Shown here: positions 34,623 to 35,277 of the stretch, in pieces | Layout: every line of letters begins with the position of its first letter | Numbering within the stretch: the stretch's first letter is position 1 | Origin: Candidatus Thalassarchaeaceae archaeon | GTDB taxonomy: Archaea > Thermoplasmatota > Poseidoniia > Poseidoniales > Thalassarchaeaceae | Direction: 5' to 3' | Length of the DNA: 35,277 nucleotides | Assembly: GCA_029250425.1 (NCBI GenBank) | Contig: JAQXFF010000185.1 | Span: 1-35,277, forward strand | The notes under the pieces: generated by a model | What the model was told of the DNA's origin: nothing | The model's input: only the letters and a program-made list of their open reading frames with translations | Databases searched by the model: none | Made by a program: the position numbers and the translations under genes

Positions 34623-35277
34623 ATGAACAACCGAAAGAACCTGAGCATGCTAGTAGCATTGTTCCTCATTCTGATGACGGCTTCGTCCGTTGTCAGTGGT
34701 GACGGTACTGACCCGCTCGACCCGTCTGATGGCGGCGCCGACTGGGATGGTGACGGTCTCACCAATGCAGAGGAACAATCACACGGAACGGATATGACCA
34801 AGTCAGACAGCGATGGAGATGGTCTCCCCGATGGATGGGAAGTGGCCCACGGCCTCAACCCGAACAACGGTGGCGACGCCAACAGCGATGCTGACAATGA
34901 TGGTTTGAGCGCAGCCCAAGAATACGCACAGGGTACCAACCCAAACAGTGCGGATACTGACGGCGACGGTCGGCCTGATGGCAGTGACCCTTTCCCTAAT
35001 GACCCAAACGACGGCGAGTACTCGGACTCTGACGGCGACGGTATCCCCGACGCCTACGATCCAGACTACCAAGACGCTGAGACAGGCTCCGGAAACGGCG
35101 GCACCGAAGGTGGCGGCGAATCCGAAGACCAAGGTCAAGGCGAAGGTCAAGGACAAGGTCAAGGCCAAGGTCAAGGCCAAGGTCAAGGACAAGGTCAGGG
35201 CCAAGGTCAAGGCCAAGGTCAAGGCCAAGGTCAAGGCCAAGGTCAAGGACAAGGTCAGGGCCAAGGTCAAGGCCAAG
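34623..35277 (+). CDS. Secreted calcium-repeat protein with Gly-Gln tail (partial)
   Basis: The gene runs off the window; 218 residues are seen. A signal peptide (1 to about 25, MLVALFLILMTASSVVS core) is followed by five DxDxDG calcium-binding repeats of thrombospondin type 3/EF-hand-like kind: DWDGDGLTNAEE (40-51), DSDGDGLPDGWE, DADNDGLSAAQE, DTDGDGRPDGSD and DSDGDGIPDAYD (135-146). Then comes a Gly/Glu-rich linker and, from about residue 170, an unbroken Gly-Gln dipeptide run to the window edge. ATG 34623 has AAGGAAGTGA at good spacing. It is probably an exported, calcium-stabilised envelope protein with a flexible stalk; the missing C-terminus may hold the anchor. Confidence 0.88.
   Translation, partial: MNNRKNLSMLVALFLILMTASSVVSGDGTDPLDPSDGGADWDGDGLTNAEEQSHGTDMTKSDSDGDGLPDGWEVAHGLNPNNGGDANSDADNDGLSAAQEYAQGTNPNSADTDGDGRPDGSDPFPNDPNDGEYSDSDGDGIPDAYDPDYQDAETGSGNGGTEGGGESEDQGQGEGQGQGQGQGQGQGQGQGQGQGQGQGQGQGQGQGQGQGQGQGQGQ
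35133..35277 (+). repeat. Gly-Gln coding tandem repeat with 60-bp higher-order period
   Basis: Units of CAAGGT/CAAGGC alternate as 6- and 12-bp repeats. At a larger scale the block 35161-35217 is repeated exactly at 35221-35277, so the period is 60 bp (20 residues), marked by a GGACAAGGTCAGGGC variant in each copy. The array continues past the window end. Confidence 0.9.

Noticed and set aside
34803..35276. Long minus-strand frame coding Leu-Thr/Ala repeats
   Set aside because: It is the antisense reading of the Gly-Gln repeat and calcium-repeat protein.
35133..35277. CRISPR array or satellite origin
   Set aside because: Repeats are in frame with a signal-peptide protein and have no unique spacers.

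Overview
The window looks like a piece of a free-living, probably marine euryarchaeal genome of the Marine Group II (Poseidoniales) kind. This is an inference from gene content and style, not a marker-gene placement. Supporting signs are a very large secreted propeller/fibronectin-like protein with a C-terminal membrane anchor and acidic tail, a long vitamin-B12-dependent ribonucleotide reductase, many TTG/GTG starts, short operons that switch strand often, and metabolic enzymes of bacterial type (isocitrate dehydrogenase, MaeB, an RhlE-like helicase). There is no phage, transposon, CRISPR array or rRNA.

Layout. 1-1334 (+): two overlapping GNAT acetyltransferase-like genes. 1336-5088 (-): tRNA-Cys and class II ribonucleotide reductase. 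5412-6405 (+): two coupled small genes with TerB-like helical segments. 6602-6994 (-): OsmC-like protein. 7069-10330 (+): icd, a DEAD-box helicase and a methyltransferase. 10314-13688 (-): a 1.1-kilo-residue protein ending in a PIN-like nuclease domain. 13769-18385: alternating small units (four-helix membrane protein, DHH phosphoesterase, NUDIX hydrolase, cobalamin adenosyltransferase with three membrane or hypothetical neighbours, RlmH). 18382-22077 (-): group II PLP decarboxylase and MaeB malic enzyme. 22324-34267 (+): the 2836-residue surface protein, a complete pABA module (PabC-like lyase and a PabB-PabA fusion) and a zinc-ribbon membrane protein. 34623-end (+): a secreted calcium-repeat protein running into a Gly-Gln repeat, cut by the window edge.

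Functional links. The cobalamin adenosyltransferase (15762-16400) makes the cofactor used by the reductase (1462-5088). Icd and MaeB belong to central carbon metabolism and supply NADPH. PabC and PabBA together turn chorismate into p-aminobenzoate for folate-type C1 carriers. The large surface protein and the calcium-repeat protein point to an elaborate cell envelope.

Most interesting non-coding signals: an 18-bp perfect palindrome upstream of the giant gene, two hairpins of the same design with a compensating base-pair change in the leader before the Gly-Gln protein, and two genes whose Shine-Dalgarno position points to a CTG start.
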